Shown: piece by piece, positions 1 to 8,647 of the stretch | Position numbering within the stretch: position 1 is the stretch's first letter | How the letters are laid out: every line of letters starts with the position of its first letter | Source: Bacillota bacterium | Lineage (GTDB): Bacteria; Bacillota; Sulfobacillia; JAJYWN01 | Assembly (NCBI GenBank): GCA_021791495.1 | Contig: JAJYWN010000026.1 | Coordinates: forward strand, 1 to 41,936 | Length of the DNA stretch: 41,936 bases | Direction of reading: 5' to 3' | Translations under genes and position numbers: made by a program | The notes under the pieces: generated by a model | The model's input: the letters and a program-made list of their open reading frames with translations, nothing else | What the model was told of the DNA's origin: nothing | Databases searched by the model: none

Positions 1-3
1 AAG

Positions 4-123
4 TTTCCGGTGGCAATTGTGAAGGGGTCACACCCGTTCCCATCCCGAACACGGTCGTTAAGCCCTTCAACGCCGATGGTACTTGGCGGGCAACTGCCTG
101 GGAGAGTAGGTCGCCGCCGGGAA
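4..123 (+). rRNA. rrf: 5S ribosomal RNA
   Basis: The 5S rRNA core is recognisable in the run CCCGTTCCCATCCCGAACAC and in the later GGGAGAGTAGG segment. The two ends pair to form helix I: TTTCCGGTGG at the 5' end against CCGCCGGGAA at the 3' end, allowing G-U pairs. That pairing was used to set the limits, and the roughly 120 nt length is normal. It is probably the last gene of an rRNA operon whose 16S and 23S genes lie upstream of the window. Confidence 0.93.
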
Positions 124-130
124 GTCTTGA

Positions 131-168
131 GAAGCCTCCGCGCCTTTCGACGCGGAGGCTTCTCCTTT
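131..168 (+). terminator. rho-independent terminator of the rRNA operon
   Basis: A perfect 12-bp stem, GAAGCCTCCGCG / CGCGGAGGCTTC, with an 8-nt loop is followed by CTCCTTTTC. It begins 8 nt after the end of the 5S gene. Confidence 0.85.
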
Positions 169-203
169 TCGGATATTAGGTCGTTCCTTGTCGACGGTTC
201 AAA

Positions 204-235
204 CAAAAAAACCCCCTCCGCGCTCGGAAGGGGCC
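204..235 (-). terminator. rho-independent terminator of ireB
   Basis: Read on the minus strand, a stem CCCCTTCCG / CGGAGGGGG with one bulged base and a 3-4 nt loop is followed by a run of seven T. It lies about 35 nt beyond the ireB stop codon, so it serves the minus-strand gene. Confidence 0.75.
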
Positions 236-269
236 TGGCGCGACCCGCCGGGTAAGAGGCGGGCTGACG

Positions 270-536
270 TCAGCGCTTGGCCTCGAGCCCGCTGAGGTAG
301 TGGCGCAGCAACTCCTCCAAAAGATCCAGGCGTTCGACCTTACGGACCAGGCTGCGGGCGCTCTTATGGGCGGTGATCCACACCGGGTCACCGGATAGTA
401 GGTATCCGGCCAACTGGCCCACAGGGTCGTACCCCTTCTCCTTCAACGCCCCGTAGACCTGAAGCAATACGTCCCGAGCCGAGGGGGACTCGGCCAGACG
501 TTCCTTGAAGACCTGGGTCTTCTCCAGTTCGGACAT
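270..536 (-). CDS. ireB: IreB family regulatory phosphoprotein (UPF0297/YrzL)
   Basis: This 88-aa cytoplasmic protein belongs to the small IreB family, which in enterococci is a substrate of the PASTA kinase IreK and affects cephalosporin resistance. The family signature is clear: [20 protein letters not shown], then a GYLLSGDP block, then basic residues ([10 protein letters not shown]) and a C-terminal [10 protein letters not shown] helix. The length matches the usual ~85-90 aa. The ATG at 536 was chosen because GGAGGT sits 8 nt upstream; a longer reading frame starting at 593 would add an unconserved 19-residue extension. In many Bacillota ireB precedes ruvX and a DUF1292 gene. Here it stands alone, followed by its own terminator and facing the rRNA operon. 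Identification is firm; the role in this organism is inferred. Confidence 0.9.
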   Translation of the reverse strand: MSELEKTQVFKERLAESPSARDVLLQVYGALKEKGYDPVGQLAGYLLSGDPVWITAHKSARSLVRKVERLDLLEELLRHYLSGLEAKR

Positions 537-833
537 GGGATTACACCTCCGCCCTTTCCCCTGGATCATCCCAGCATAGACAGCTAGTTGCACCTGACAT
601 CAGCCACCGCGACCGATTCGGGTGCCAAGCTCTCAAGGGATTCGGCCTTTGCGTCCCGTTTCCTGCCTAGACGCCCATCGCGCTGTGCTGGTGCTTTGCT
701 TCTGAAGTTGCCGTTAGCAGGTCAAAGATTCGACACAACGAATCCCGAAAGATGGCTTTTCTGTGCCGCCACTGGTCGCGACCGCAGCTGGCAACTGGGC
801 CGATCACGACCGCCATGACTGGGGGGAATAGTT
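537..833. other. intergenic region between ireB and the EamA gene
   Basis: About 300 bases lie between two divergent genes. It must hold both promoters, but I see no convincing -35/-10 pair, no riboswitch fold and no gene. Small reading frames here on both strands have no recognisable content. Confidence 0.5.
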
Positions 834-1766
834 CTGTCTCCAGCATCCGTCGCCGCTCTTCTCTTCTGTTCTCTAGTCTGGGGAGCCTCCTTCGTGGCCG
901 CCAAGATCGGTCTGGCGGAAATGGCTCCGCTGGCTTTGGCACTCCTGCGTCTTGCGGCCGCGGGCCTTTTCTTCGCCCCGGTGGTGATAGTCTATGCCAT
1001 TCGCGGGCGGCGACCTGGTCTCAGGGACATGATCCTCCTCGCCGGCCTTGGTTTCATAGCTATCTCTGCCTATTTTTGGATCCAGTTCAACGCTCTCCAG
1101 CTAACCTCCGCCGTCAACGTTTCGCTGTTGGTGGCTACCGCCCCGGTGTGGACCGCCCTCCTGGGCCACTGGAAGCTGGGGGAGAGGCTCAACGGGCCGC
1201 GGTGGGCCGGAATCGCCGTAGGGCTGGTCGGCGCGGCCCTGGTGATCACGAAAGGCCACTTTAGCCTTGCCCTCAATCGCGGCGACCTGGTGGGAGGCCT
1301 TCTGACACTTCTGAACGCGCTCCTGTGGGCGACTTACACTGTCGCTGGACGGCCCTTGGTCGTGCGATACCCGCCCCTTCTGGTCACCGCCTATGTCGGG
1401 CTGTTCGGGCTGCTGTTTTTGGTGCCCCTGACGGGTGTAGCCGGTACCTGGCCACACCTTTTGACGCTGTCCGGTCGCGCCTGGTTCTCCGTATTTTTCT
1501 TGGGGTTGTTTTGTTCGGGCTTGGGATACTTTCTATGGTATTGGGTCCTACGACGAGTGCAGGCCGCTCAGGCCGCGGCGTTTCTATACTTGAACCCGGT
1601 GGTGACGACGGTTTTGGCACGTGTGCTCTTGAACGAAAAGGTCGGAGCGGCGACGGTGGCCGGTGGACTGGTCACCATCGCGGGAGTATACCTCGCGGGC
1701 CTACAGAATGGGCATCCGCTATCCGCCGCCGGACAGGCGCGACGCAATTTTCCCGTGCCACATTAG
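834..1766 (+). CDS. EamA/DMT family transporter (apparent non-canonical start)
   Basis: This is an inner-membrane transporter of the drug/metabolite transporter superfamily, with about ten hydrophobic segments arranged as two EamA repeats. The first canonical start is GTG at 894, but that would delete most of membrane segment 1. The frame stays open back to 819 and encodes SVAALLFCSLVWGASFVAAK, the typical first helix with its WG-SF motif. I therefore extend it to CTG at 834, which has GGGGGGA about 7 nt upstream. An undetected frameshift from ATG 815 is the alternative. The two-fold repeat is visible: a second WA-Y-V block near residue 165 and the YFLWYWVLRR / YLNPVV segments near 235-255 are typical of the C-terminal EamA domain. 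The substrate cannot be told from sequence. The gene stands alone, and its end overlaps the ferredoxin promoter. Confidence 0.8.
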   Translation: MSPASVAALLFCSLVWGASFVAAKIGLAEMAPLALALLRLAAAGLFFAPVVIVYAIRGRRPGLRDMILLAGLGFIAISAYFWIQFNALQLTSAVNVSLLVATAPVWTALLGHWKLGERLNGPRWAGIAVGLVGAALVITKGHFSLALNRGDLVGGLLTLLNALLWATYTVAGRPLVVRYPPLLVTAYVGLFGLLFLVPLTGVAGTWPHLLTLSGRAWFSVFFLGLFCSGLGYFLWYWVLRRVQAAQAAAFLYLNPVVTTVLARVLLNEKVGAATVAGGLVTIAGVYLAGLQNGHPLSAAGQARRNFPVPH

Positions 1767-1783
1767 TACCTCGGTGGTATAAT
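1755..1783 (+). promoter_or_regulatory. probable promoter of the ferredoxin gene
   Basis: A perfect TATAAT -10 box (1778-1783) lies 17 bp downstream of GTGCCA, a 4/6 match to the -35 consensus. It sits 60 nt upstream of the ferredoxin ATG. The -35 overlaps the end of the preceding transporter gene. Confidence 0.55.
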
Positions 1784-1842
1784 TGTGCCTAGGGTTGCAA
1801 CTTGTCCCAAGTAAACACAGGGCTTTAAGAAGGAGGATTTTC

Positions 1843-2085
1843 ATGGCTTTCAAGATTACTGAGGAGTGCATCGCTTGCGGCGCCTGCGAGCCCGAATGCC
1901 CGAACAAGGCTATCAGCCCCGGCGACACCGTCTACGTCATTGACCCGAACAAGTGCACCGAGTGTGTCGGGTTCTTCGATGAGCAGCAGTGCGCGCTGGT
2001 TTGCCCGACCGCCGCTCCTGTTCCGGATCCCGACCATAAGGAAAGCAGAGAAGAACTCCTGAAGAAGGCCGGCAAGAGCAAGTAG
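1843..2085 (+). CDS. YfhL family 2[4Fe-4S] ferredoxin
   Basis: An 80-aa soluble electron carrier. The first cluster motif is [12 protein letters not shown]. The second is CTEC, eight residues, then CALVCP. The expanded spacing in the second motif is typical of the Alvin/YfhL ferredoxin type rather than clostridial ferredoxin. The C-terminus is a Lys/Glu-rich helix ([12 protein letters not shown]). The ATG at 1843 follows AAGGAGGA at the right distance; a longer frame from 1783 is not needed. It is monocistronic, with its own promoter and terminator. Partners are unknown, but the anaerobic redox enzymes later in the window are plausible users (inference). Confidence 0.93.
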   Translation: MAFKITEECIACGACEPECPNKAISPGDTVYVIDPNKCTECVGFFDEQQCALVCPTAAPVPDPDHKESREELLKKAGKSK

Positions 2086-2111
2086 TCCAGGTCTGCTGAG
2101 AAGATACCGGG

Positions 2112-2141
2112 AAGGGCCTCGCACGAGGCCCTTTTACTTTT
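2112..2141 (+). terminator. terminator of the ferredoxin gene
   Basis: The stem AAGGGCCTC / GAGGCCCTT with a GCAC loop is followed by TTACTTTT. It starts 27 nt after the ferredoxin stop. Confidence 0.8.
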
Positions 2142-2179
2142 GGCCGACCTTTGGTTGGAGGTGGTTGGAGGACCTCGCT

Positions 2180-3820
2180 CTACTGGCCCTTCCGCAGGAT
2201 CCGGCCGGCGCGTGGGCCTATCATGTTACCGGCCGCGTCTTTCACCGTCACAGGCTGGCCATCCGAAACCTCCAGCACTCCGTTAACCGCCACGTAAAGG
2301 ATGCCTGCCGGGGGCAGTTGCGGAGTAACATACGTCGCACGGCTGTTGACTGTCTTAGGGTCGAAGACCACGAGATCGGCGAAATAACCTTCCTTGATCA
2401 ATCCGCGATCCTTCAGGCCGAGGAACTTGGCCGGCAGCCCGGTCATCTTATAGACCGCGGTCTCCAGGGTTAACACCTTTTGGTCCCGGACGTAGCTGCC
2501 CAAGATGAGAGGGAAAGTGCCGTGAGCCCTGGGGTGGACCGCCAGGATCTTCTGGGGATCGTCAAAGATGGGGTAGGCCTCATCGTCATTACTGATCGCG
2601 GTGAAAGCGCGCCCTAAGCCCAGCTTGATGTTATCATCAGACATGACCAATGCCGCCACGGCCGTCTCCGGGTCTTTGGCCAAGAGCCGGTCGGCGGCCA
2701 CCACCGGGGTCACCCCCATCTTGGTCGCGATATCCGCCAGAGTCGAGCCCAAGTACTCGGAATACCCGCTGCTCTTGCGGACCAGCAGGTCCTGCGGTTG
2801 GTATGAGTTGCGCACGTCGGCCAGCCGCAGGTCCACGGTCTTATCGAGGGAACGCCACGGGTACATGTCCGCGATGATGTTCTGGCCGCCCGCCCGCGCC
2901 GCATCGATGCGGTCCAGCACCCCGGGGAAAAGCGGCCAGTTCGGACGGCCGGCAGCCTTGATGTGGGAGATGTCCAGAGCTACACCGGCTTGTTTGGCGA
3001 TAGCAATGGCCTCATCTACGGCCTGTGGGAGTTGTGCGGCTTCGTTACGCATATGCGTGGCGTAGATGCCGCCAAAAGGGGCCACTTCCGCGGCCAGGGC
3101 CGTAACTTCCGACTGCGACGTGTACCGGCCGGGGACGTACTCCAAACCGGTGGATAGGCCGAAAGCTCCGTCCTTCATGGCCTGGCGGACCAGCGAGCGC
3201 ATGCGGTCGATTTCCGCGCCGGTAGCGGCTCGAGTTACCGTGCCCATCACGGCCTGGCGGACGGAGCCTTGACCGACCATGGTGGCCAGATTGTAGTTAA
3301 GGCCGCCACCGTCGATGATTCTCTGGAAATGAGCCGTCAGGTCGGTTGGCGAGCGCCCATCCGCGCCGCCCACTTCCAGAGTGATACCTTGGCGAATCGC
3401 CGCCCAGGCATCGCGGTAGGCTTTGTTGTCAGGCAAATAGTCGGGTGTGTGCGAATGGATATTGATGAAGCCGGGCGCCACCGCCAACCCGGTGGCGTCG
3501 ATCGTCTTCTTGGCCGAGGCTTTGGACAGGTCGCCCAGGGCGGTGATGCGGTCGCCAATGACGCCCACGTCGGCGCGACGGACCGGGCCGCCCGACCCAT
3601 CGACCACGGTGCCACCCTTGATGATCAAGTCGTATACCGGCTTCCCGCCGATGGGGTCGGGCGGGACGGTGGTGCCTCCGCCATCGCCGCCGGTGGAAGC
3701 GGGTCTGTTCGGTTGAGATAACAAATAGGAAGCCACACCTGCCGACGACCCGAGGAGGAAGAGCAGCAGCAGGATGGTCAGAAAGCTGTTCTTAGCTGGG
3801 ACGCGCCTGGTTGAACGCAA
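2180..3820 (-). CDS. membrane-anchored D-aminoacylase-like amidohydrolase
   Basis: A 546-aa metal-dependent amidohydrolase related to N-acyl-D-amino-acid deacylases. Residues 11-33 are a hydrophobic signal anchor (or uncleaved signal peptide), followed by a Gly/Pro linker, so the catalytic domain (about 62-546) should lie outside the membrane. Seen motifs: DLIIKGGTVVDGSGGP, the metal-binding HSH (His122, His124), ATHMRNE and ISHIKAAG, with the beta-sandwich return near the end (ADLVVFDP). The position aligned with the conserved zinc-ligand Cys of D-aminoacylases (Cys96 in the Alcaligenes enzyme) appears to be Asp154, so its exact chemistry is uncertain. The start is TTG at 3820, with AGGAGGT about 8 nt upstream. 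It is divergent from the long MoxR/VWA operon. A soluble paralogue sits at 27121. Confidence 0.85.
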   Translation of the reverse strand: MRSTRRVPAKNSFLTILLLLFLLGSSAGVASYLLSQPNRPASTGGDGGGTTVPPDPIGGKPVYDLIIKGGTVVDGSGGPVRRADVGVIGDRITALGDLSKASAKKTIDATGLAVAPGFINIHSHTPDYLPDNKAYRDAWAAIRQGITLEVGGADGRSPTDLTAHFQRIIDGGGLNYNLATMVGQGSVRQAVMGTVTRAATGAEIDRMRSLVRQAMKDGAFGLSTGLEYVPGRYTSQSEVTALAAEVAPFGGIYATHMRNEAAQLPQAVDEAIAIAKQAGVALDISHIKAAGRPNWPLFPGVLDRIDAARAGGQNIIADMYPWRSLDKTVDLRLADVRNSYQPQDLLVRKSSGYSEYLGSTLADIATKMGVTPVVAADRLLAKDPETAVAALVMSDDNIKLGLGRAFTAISNDDEAYPIFDDPQKILAVHPRAHGTFPLILGSYVRDQKVLTLETAVYKMTGLPAKFLGLKDRGLIKEGYFADLVVFDPKTVNSRATYVTPQLPPAGILYVAVNGVLEVSDGQPVTVKDAAGNMIGPRAGRILRKGQ

Positions 3821-3987
3821 AACGCCGACCTCCTGTTAGAAAACGGGCCGACCTGAGGTAAGACCGGTTTAGCCCGGCGGAAATGGACGGAACTTTTTTC
3901 AAAGAGGAGCTATCTAACCTTGAGACGAACAGGCGAGTCAGGAGTTCCCTTATGGCTCCGCCGGACCAGGAAAGCGGGGAAAGGGTC

Positions 3988-6531
3988 ATGAACCCGAGGT
4001 CGGTCAGAGCAGGTTTCATGCTAGTCATTGTCCTCTTTTTAGTCATTTCGACCATCGGAGCGCTGGCTGCCGCGGCTCCCGTCCAGATCGTGTCGCCCCC
4101 GTTGTTGACTCTGCCGGCGCCCGCGCCGGCGCCAGGCAAAACTCCAGGTAATTCAGGTTCGTCGGGCACCGACGATAACCTTTCGCCAAAACTTGTCGCC
4201 GGCGGCCTGACCATGGCTGTTGAAGCAGGCTTTGGCGGTTATGGGTTGATCGGCTCATGGATTCCGGTGAAGGTGTCTCTGGCGAACGACGGACCCGACA
4301 CCAAGGTCGACGTCAAACTCCCGGTCTTGATGGAGAACTCGACCGTCGAATACGTCTATCAGGTCACTTTGGCCAAAGGCGCCCAGAAAGAAGTGCTCTT
4401 GGCGGAGCCTGTCAGCCAGATGATCAGTTCGATCACGGTGGAGTTGGCGGCCGGCGGCAAGAGCCTTGGCAAGGCCAGGGCTCCGTTGAACACCTCGGCC
4501 ATGACCGACATATTCGTTGGGGTGCTGGCCAATGACCCGGCCACCGGGCGTTTTCTGGGCGCGGTGGGCGTGGGTGGCGGTTCCCAGCCCCCGACCTCCA
4601 GCAGTATGGCTCCCGGCCAGGCCAGAGTCACACCGGTTAGCCTGGGAGCCGGGGACATCCCCACGAACTCAGTCTTGTTGGACAGTTTTCGGGCCATCAT
4701 CATCAACGATTTCGCCGCCAGTAACCTGGATCAGGCTCAATGGAGGGCTTTGGAAAACTGGGTCTCGGCCGGTGGCAGCCTGTTCGTGGCCGGCGGTCCG
4801 TCTTGGTCCAAGACGTTCAACGGTCTGCCGGAAAGCCTGCGTCCCGGCCAGATCTCGGGTACGGTTAATGCCACCGGGGTAGCGGCCCTGGAATCCTACA
4901 CTGGAAAGAAAATCAGCGGTGGTTCACCGATCTCCCTCGCCCGCCTGACGCCGGCTCAAGGCAGCGACATCCTGGTCGGCAGCAAGGACCTGCCGTTGGT
5001 GACGCGCCGGGCCATGGGGTCGGGCAACCTCCTTTACGTGGCTTTCGACCTTAACCTTGAACCTTTCGCCGGTTGGAGCGGCTCACCGGTGCTGTGGGAG
5101 AAGCTCCTAGCGCAGACCGGGGCGCGCCAGAACGTGTCCATGATGAAGGGTGGATACGGCTACAAGGTGCCCAAACGCCAAAGCCAGATCGCCTGGGCCG
5201 TCCGCAATATCGACGCCGCCCAACTGCCGCCGGCCGCCGCCATCGGCGGGATCATCCTTCTTTACGTGCTGGCCTTGGGACCCGCCAACTACCTTGTCCT
5301 GAAGAAGCTGGACCGCCGCCACCTGACCTGGATCACCGTCCCGGCCCTGGCGGTGGTCTTTGCGGTGGGGGTGTGGGCGTTGGCTTTCAAAGACAAAGGC
5401 CGCGACCTCATCGCCACCACCATTTCCGTGGTGAACATGGCCCCCGGCTCTCAGGTGGCCCGCGTGGACACCTACGGCTCCCTCTTTGCCCCCAGCCGCT
5501 CCACTTTCCGGGTCAACCTGACCGGCAGCCCCGTGGTCTCGGCTCTTCCTTACTCCGACGGCCCATACCAAGGCCAGGGACAGGTGGTGGCCCGGGTTAC
5601 GCAGGGGGCGGAAACCAGCGTCGACCTGCTTGACATGAACATGTGGACCATCCGTGGGTTCCTGGCGGAGCAGGATGCGGATGTCGGCGGGGCCATCACG
5701 GGGGAGCTGAAAACCCAGGGCGACCACGTAGTCGGTGTGGTGCGGAACCAGACGCCCTATGACCTCACCGACTGTGTGGTCCTGGTGGGCACCTCGTTCC
5801 AGCAGATCGAACGCCTCCCCGCCGGCGGCCAGGCCTCCGTCGACTTCCAGGTCTCGCAGTCCCAAGGTTACGTGGGGAGCGTCCCCTCCCAGATCTATGG
5901 GCTGAATAAAGCGACACCCACCGGGATGGTGCCGGTCCAGCCGGACCGCGGCATCCAGCGGAAGACTCAGACCCTGGACGGCCTTATCCAGACCGGTTCA
6001 CTGCCGGGACCGGTGACCTTCTTCGGGTGGGCGGATTCGACCCTGGGATTGCTGAAGAGCGCCCAGCAGCCGAAGCAGGCCGGTCAGCAACGCAATCTGG
6101 CCCTCTTCACCACCGGCCTCAGGATCTCGCTGGGGCAGGGCGGAGACCTCTCGGTACCCATGGGCCTTCTCCGTGCGAGGATCATCGATTCCACGGGCAA
6201 CACGGGTTGGTTCCCCGACGGGTTCTACGTGGGTGATGGGCAGCTGACGGTCCAGGTCGACGGCTCGCCAGAGCTGCGCCAGGCCAAGACCCTGACCTTA
6301 GGCTTCCCCACCGATCACAATCAGAACGTTTTCAAGGCGCCGGGGCTGGTTATCGAGGTCTATGACTGGCAGAGCGGCAGTTGGACCAAGGTGACGCCGG
6401 ATGAGACGGTCTCGCTATCCCAGCCGGCCCGCTACGTTTCGGACACGGGGGCCGTGACGGTCCGCATAACCAACGACAACCGCCAGGGCGTGAACATGCG
6501 TTCGCTCACCCTGCAGGCCTCGGGGAGGTGA
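3988..6531 (+). CDS. large membrane-anchored protein with GATase-like domain, first gene of the MoxR/VWA operon
   Basis: I do not recognise a named family for this 847-aa protein. Residues 7-31 form a signal anchor, followed by a Pro/Ala-rich linker and a beta-rich domain (about 75-165). A flavodoxin/GATase-like region covers about 230-280, containing FRAIIINDFAASNLD and WVSAGGSLFVAGG, of the kind also found in BatA-type proteins. Two membrane helices lie at about 415-436 and 446-466, joined by a short KKLDRRH loop, and a 380-residue C-terminal beta-rich region follows. ATG 3988 was preferred over upstream ATGs (3883, 3952) because of the GGGGAAAGGG site and the immediately following anchor. 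It is translationally coupled to the ABC ATPase: the two genes are separated by 5 nt with a shared GGGGAGG site. It is probably an envelope component working with that transporter (inference). Confidence 0.75.
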   Translation: MNPRSVRAGFMLVIVLFLVISTIGALAAAAPVQIVSPPLLTLPAPAPAPGKTPGNSGSSGTDDNLSPKLVAGGLTMAVEAGFGGYGLIGSWIPVKVSLANDGPDTKVDVKLPVLMENSTVEYVYQVTLAKGAQKEVLLAEPVSQMISSITVELAAGGKSLGKARAPLNTSAMTDIFVGVLANDPATGRFLGAVGVGGGSQPPTSSSMAPGQARVTPVSLGAGDIPTNSVLLDSFRAIIINDFAASNLDQAQWRALENWVSAGGSLFVAGGPSWSKTFNGLPESLRPGQISGTVNATGVAALESYTGKKISGGSPISLARLTPAQGSDILVGSKDLPLVTRRAMGSGNLLYVAFDLNLEPFAGWSGSPVLWEKLLAQTGARQNVSMMKGGYGYKVPKRQSQIAWAVRNIDAAQLPPAAAIGGIILLYVLALGPANYLVLKKLDRRHLTWITVPALAVVFAVGVWALAFKDKGRDLIATTISVVNMAPGSQVARVDTYGSLFAPSRSTFRVNLTGSPVVSALPYSDGPYQGQGQVVARVTQGAETSVDLLDMNMWTIRGFLAEQDADVGGAITGELKTQGDHVVGVVRNQTPYDLTDCVVLVGTSFQQIERLPAGGQASVDFQVSQSQGYVGSVPSQIYGLNKATPTGMVPVQPDRGIQRKTQTLDGLIQTGSLPGPVTFFGWADSTLGLLKSAQQPKQAGQQRNLALFTTGLRISLGQGGDLSVPMGLLRARIIDSTGNTGWFPDGFYVGDGQLTVQVDGSPELRQAKTLTLGFPTDHNQNVFKAPGLVIEVYDWQSGSWTKVTPDETVSLSQPARYVSDTGAVTVRITNDNRQGVNMRSLTLQASGR

Positions 6532-6536
6532 AGGAC

Positions 6537-7574
6537 GTGGCAGCTATCGTTCAGCTAGTTGATTTGGTGAAGAGTTACGGGCGCTCCGCCGACGCGGTGG
6601 CCGGGTTGAACCTGGAGGTCCCGGAGGGCAGCATTTTCGGGCTGGTCGGACCCAACGGCGCCGGGAAGACGACGACCATGAAGATCATGGCCACGCTCCT
6701 GGCACCCACCCGCGGCCAGGTGTGGGTCGGCGGCCACGAGGTTTCGCGGCAACCGGCCCAAGTGCGCGACAGGGTAGGATACATGCCCGATTTCTTCGGG
6801 GTTTACGATGACCTGAAGGTCTCGGAATATCTGGAGTTCTACGGGGCCACCTACGATATTCCGGCGGCCAAGCGCCGCCGCCTGGCGGACGACCTCCTCG
6901 ATCTGGTCGATCTGACCGAGAAGAAGAACGCCTATGTGGACACTCTGTCGCGGGGCATGAAGCAGCGACTGTGCCTGGCCAGGGCCTTGATCCACGACCC
7001 CCAGGTGCTGATACTGGACGAACCGGCCTCCGGCCTGGACCCGCGGGCCCGCGTGGAGATGCGTGAGCTACTGAAGGAACTGCGGGAGATGGGCAAGACC
7101 GTCATCATCAGTTCCCACATCCTGAGCGAGTTGGGTGAGGTGTGTACGGAGATCGCCATTATTGACCGGGGGAGCCTGGTGGCGTCGGGGACCCCCGAGG
7201 AGATCCTCGTGCAGCTGAACGCCACCCGCGTCCTGGAAATCAGGGTCCTCTCCGATCCCGACGCGGCAGCCGCCTTCCTGGCGCAGCAGCCCGGAGTCGG
7301 GCAGATCGCGCGGGTGAATGGAGCGTCACTGCGCGTGGGGTTTAACGGTGACGACCAGGGAGCGGCGGCGCTCTTGGGAGCCATGGTGGGGGCGGGGCTG
7401 CGGCCGTCGTCCTTCGCGCAGGCCGCCAACACCCTTGAGGACCTTTTCCTCAAGGTGACGGGCCAAAACGGCCAAGGTGGCGCCGCGGGCGATGGCGGCG
7501 GCGGAAACGGCAAGGGCCGTGGCAACGGCGGCGGCAGCGGTGACAGCAGCGGGAACGGGAGGATGAAGGCGTGA
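6537..7574 (+). CDS. ABC transporter ATP-binding protein
   Basis: This 345-aa cytoplasmic ATPase energises the ABC-2 permease encoded next. Walker A is GPNGAGKTT (near residue 38), the ABC signature is LSRGMKQRL, Walker B plus D-loop is VLILDEPASGLD, and a switch histidine follows in ISSHILSE. The C-terminal accessory domain ends in a Gly/Asn/Ser-rich tail (about 308-340), unusual for an ABC ATPase. Start choice: GTG 6537 has GGGGAGG 8 nt upstream, whereas GTG 6528 overlaps that site and the previous stop. The stop overlaps the permease start by 4 nt. The substrate is not predictable; relatives beside MoxR/VWA genes are often annotated as gliding or polysaccharide exporters by similarity only. 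Confidence 0.93.
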   Translation: MAAIVQLVDLVKSYGRSADAVAGLNLEVPEGSIFGLVGPNGAGKTTTMKIMATLLAPTRGQVWVGGHEVSRQPAQVRDRVGYMPDFFGVYDDLKVSEYLEFYGATYDIPAAKRRRLADDLLDLVDLTEKKNAYVDTLSRGMKQRLCLARALIHDPQVLILDEPASGLDPRARVEMRELLKELREMGKTVIISSHILSELGEVCTEIAIIDRGSLVASGTPEEILVQLNATRVLEIRVLSDPDAAAAFLAQQPGVGQIARVNGASLRVGFNGDDQGAAALLGAMVGAGLRPSSFAQAANTLEDLFLKVTGQNGQGGAAGDGGGGNGKGRGNGGGSGDSSGNGRMKA

Positions 7575-8647
7575 GGAAGAAGATAGCCATCAAAGACTTG
7601 TGGAAGAACCTGACGCGGTGGTTCTCCAATCCCATGCTGGCCAAGGAGCTTAACTCCCAGACCCGGGGATGGCGGTCGCCCATCACCATGACCGCTTATC
7701 TCGGCATCTTGGGTGCGGTGGGCCTGGCGGATTACCTCATCACCACGGGCCCCATGCGGATGAACGGTTATCTGGATACCACGGTGGGCATGCGGATCTA
7801 TGTGATCTTGGCCGCCTTCCAGATCATCCTCATCGGCTTCATGACCCCGGCCCTGACGGCGGGCGTCATCAGCGGCGAGCGAGAGCGACAGACACTGGAT
7901 CTCCTCCTATGCACCAAGCTGTCGGCCGGGCGCATCGTCGTCGGAAAGCTGCTGGCCTCCGTCAGTTTCGAGATGCTGCTCATCGGCGCGTCGCTGCCCA
8001 TGTTCGCGCTGGTCTTTCTGTTCGGCGGAATCGCGCCCCTCGACCTCCTAAAGTCCTTCGGGCTCTACCTCTTGACGGCCGTGACCTTCGGAGCTCTGGG
8101 CGTGTTCTTCTCCGCCCTGTTCCGGAGGACGCAGATTGCCACCGTGGTGACCTACGGCGTCGTCTTCTTTCTGATTTTCGGGACCATCGTCGCCGGGATC
8201 GTGCTGACACGGGCCGGCTATGGGTATAACCCGAAGTACGGGTACGGCTATCCTTACGGTTACAACCAGTTCAGTTGGATCTACTACTCGAACCCGTTGG
8301 TGGCCTTGATGCAGGTCATGCCGGGCAACGCCCAGCAGTCCCTTCCCTATATCCCGCGGGTGACCAGGGTGACCGCCGTCCCCATGCCGGCGCCGATCAC
8401 ACCGCCTTACCCGCAGACACCGGGCGGGCCGAAAGTGAGCCCCCTCGTGGGGCATCTGGTTTTTGATGTTCTGGTGATTCTGCTCTCCCTGGCCGGGGCG
8501 GCTCAACTGGTCAAACCTGTGCACCGCCGCCGTTCCTGGAAAGCGGTGTTGAAGTCGGCGATCTCGGGCGTGCGGAAGGTGAGGAACCTCCGGATCGGAA
8601 AGACCGGCGGGACCGGCGCCAAAGCCGTGGGAGGGGCTTCCTCATGA
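7571..8647 (+). CDS. ABC-2 type transporter permease
   Basis: A 358-aa inner-membrane permease with about six hydrophobic segments. The N-terminal motif NPMLAKELNSQTRGWRSP and the cytoplasmic ISGERERQTLDLLLCTKLS are the characteristic elements of ABC-2 permeases of the GldF/NatB type. The loop at about 214-240 is very rich in Tyr and Gly (GYGYNPKYGYGYPYGYNQ) and should face outside; this is unusual. The GTG start overlaps the ATPase stop by 4 nt and the stop overlaps the next ATG by 4 nt, so the three are translationally coupled. The C-terminal region (about 315-358) is basic and probably cytoplasmic. Confidence 0.88.
   Translation: MRKKIAIKDLWKNLTRWFSNPMLAKELNSQTRGWRSPITMTAYLGILGAVGLADYLITTGPMRMNGYLDTTVGMRIYVILAAFQIILIGFMTPALTAGVISGERERQTLDLLLCTKLSAGRIVVGKLLASVSFEMLLIGASLPMFALVFLFGGIAPLDLLKSFGLYLLTAVTFGALGVFFSALFRRTQIATVVTYGVVFFLIFGTIVAGIVLTRAGYGYNPKYGYGYPYGYNQFSWIYYSNPLVALMQVMPGNAQQSLPYIPRVTRVTAVPMPAPITPPYPQTPGGPKVSPLVGHLVFDVLVILLSLAGAAQLVKPVHRRRSWKAVLKSAISGVRKVRNLRIGKTGGTGAKAVGGASS

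Noticed and set aside
1783-1800. Rex-like site after the ferredoxin promoter
   Set aside because: TTGTGCCTAGGGTTGCAA has one good half-site but the other half reads TGCAA instead of CACAA, too weak beside the three clean sites in the window.
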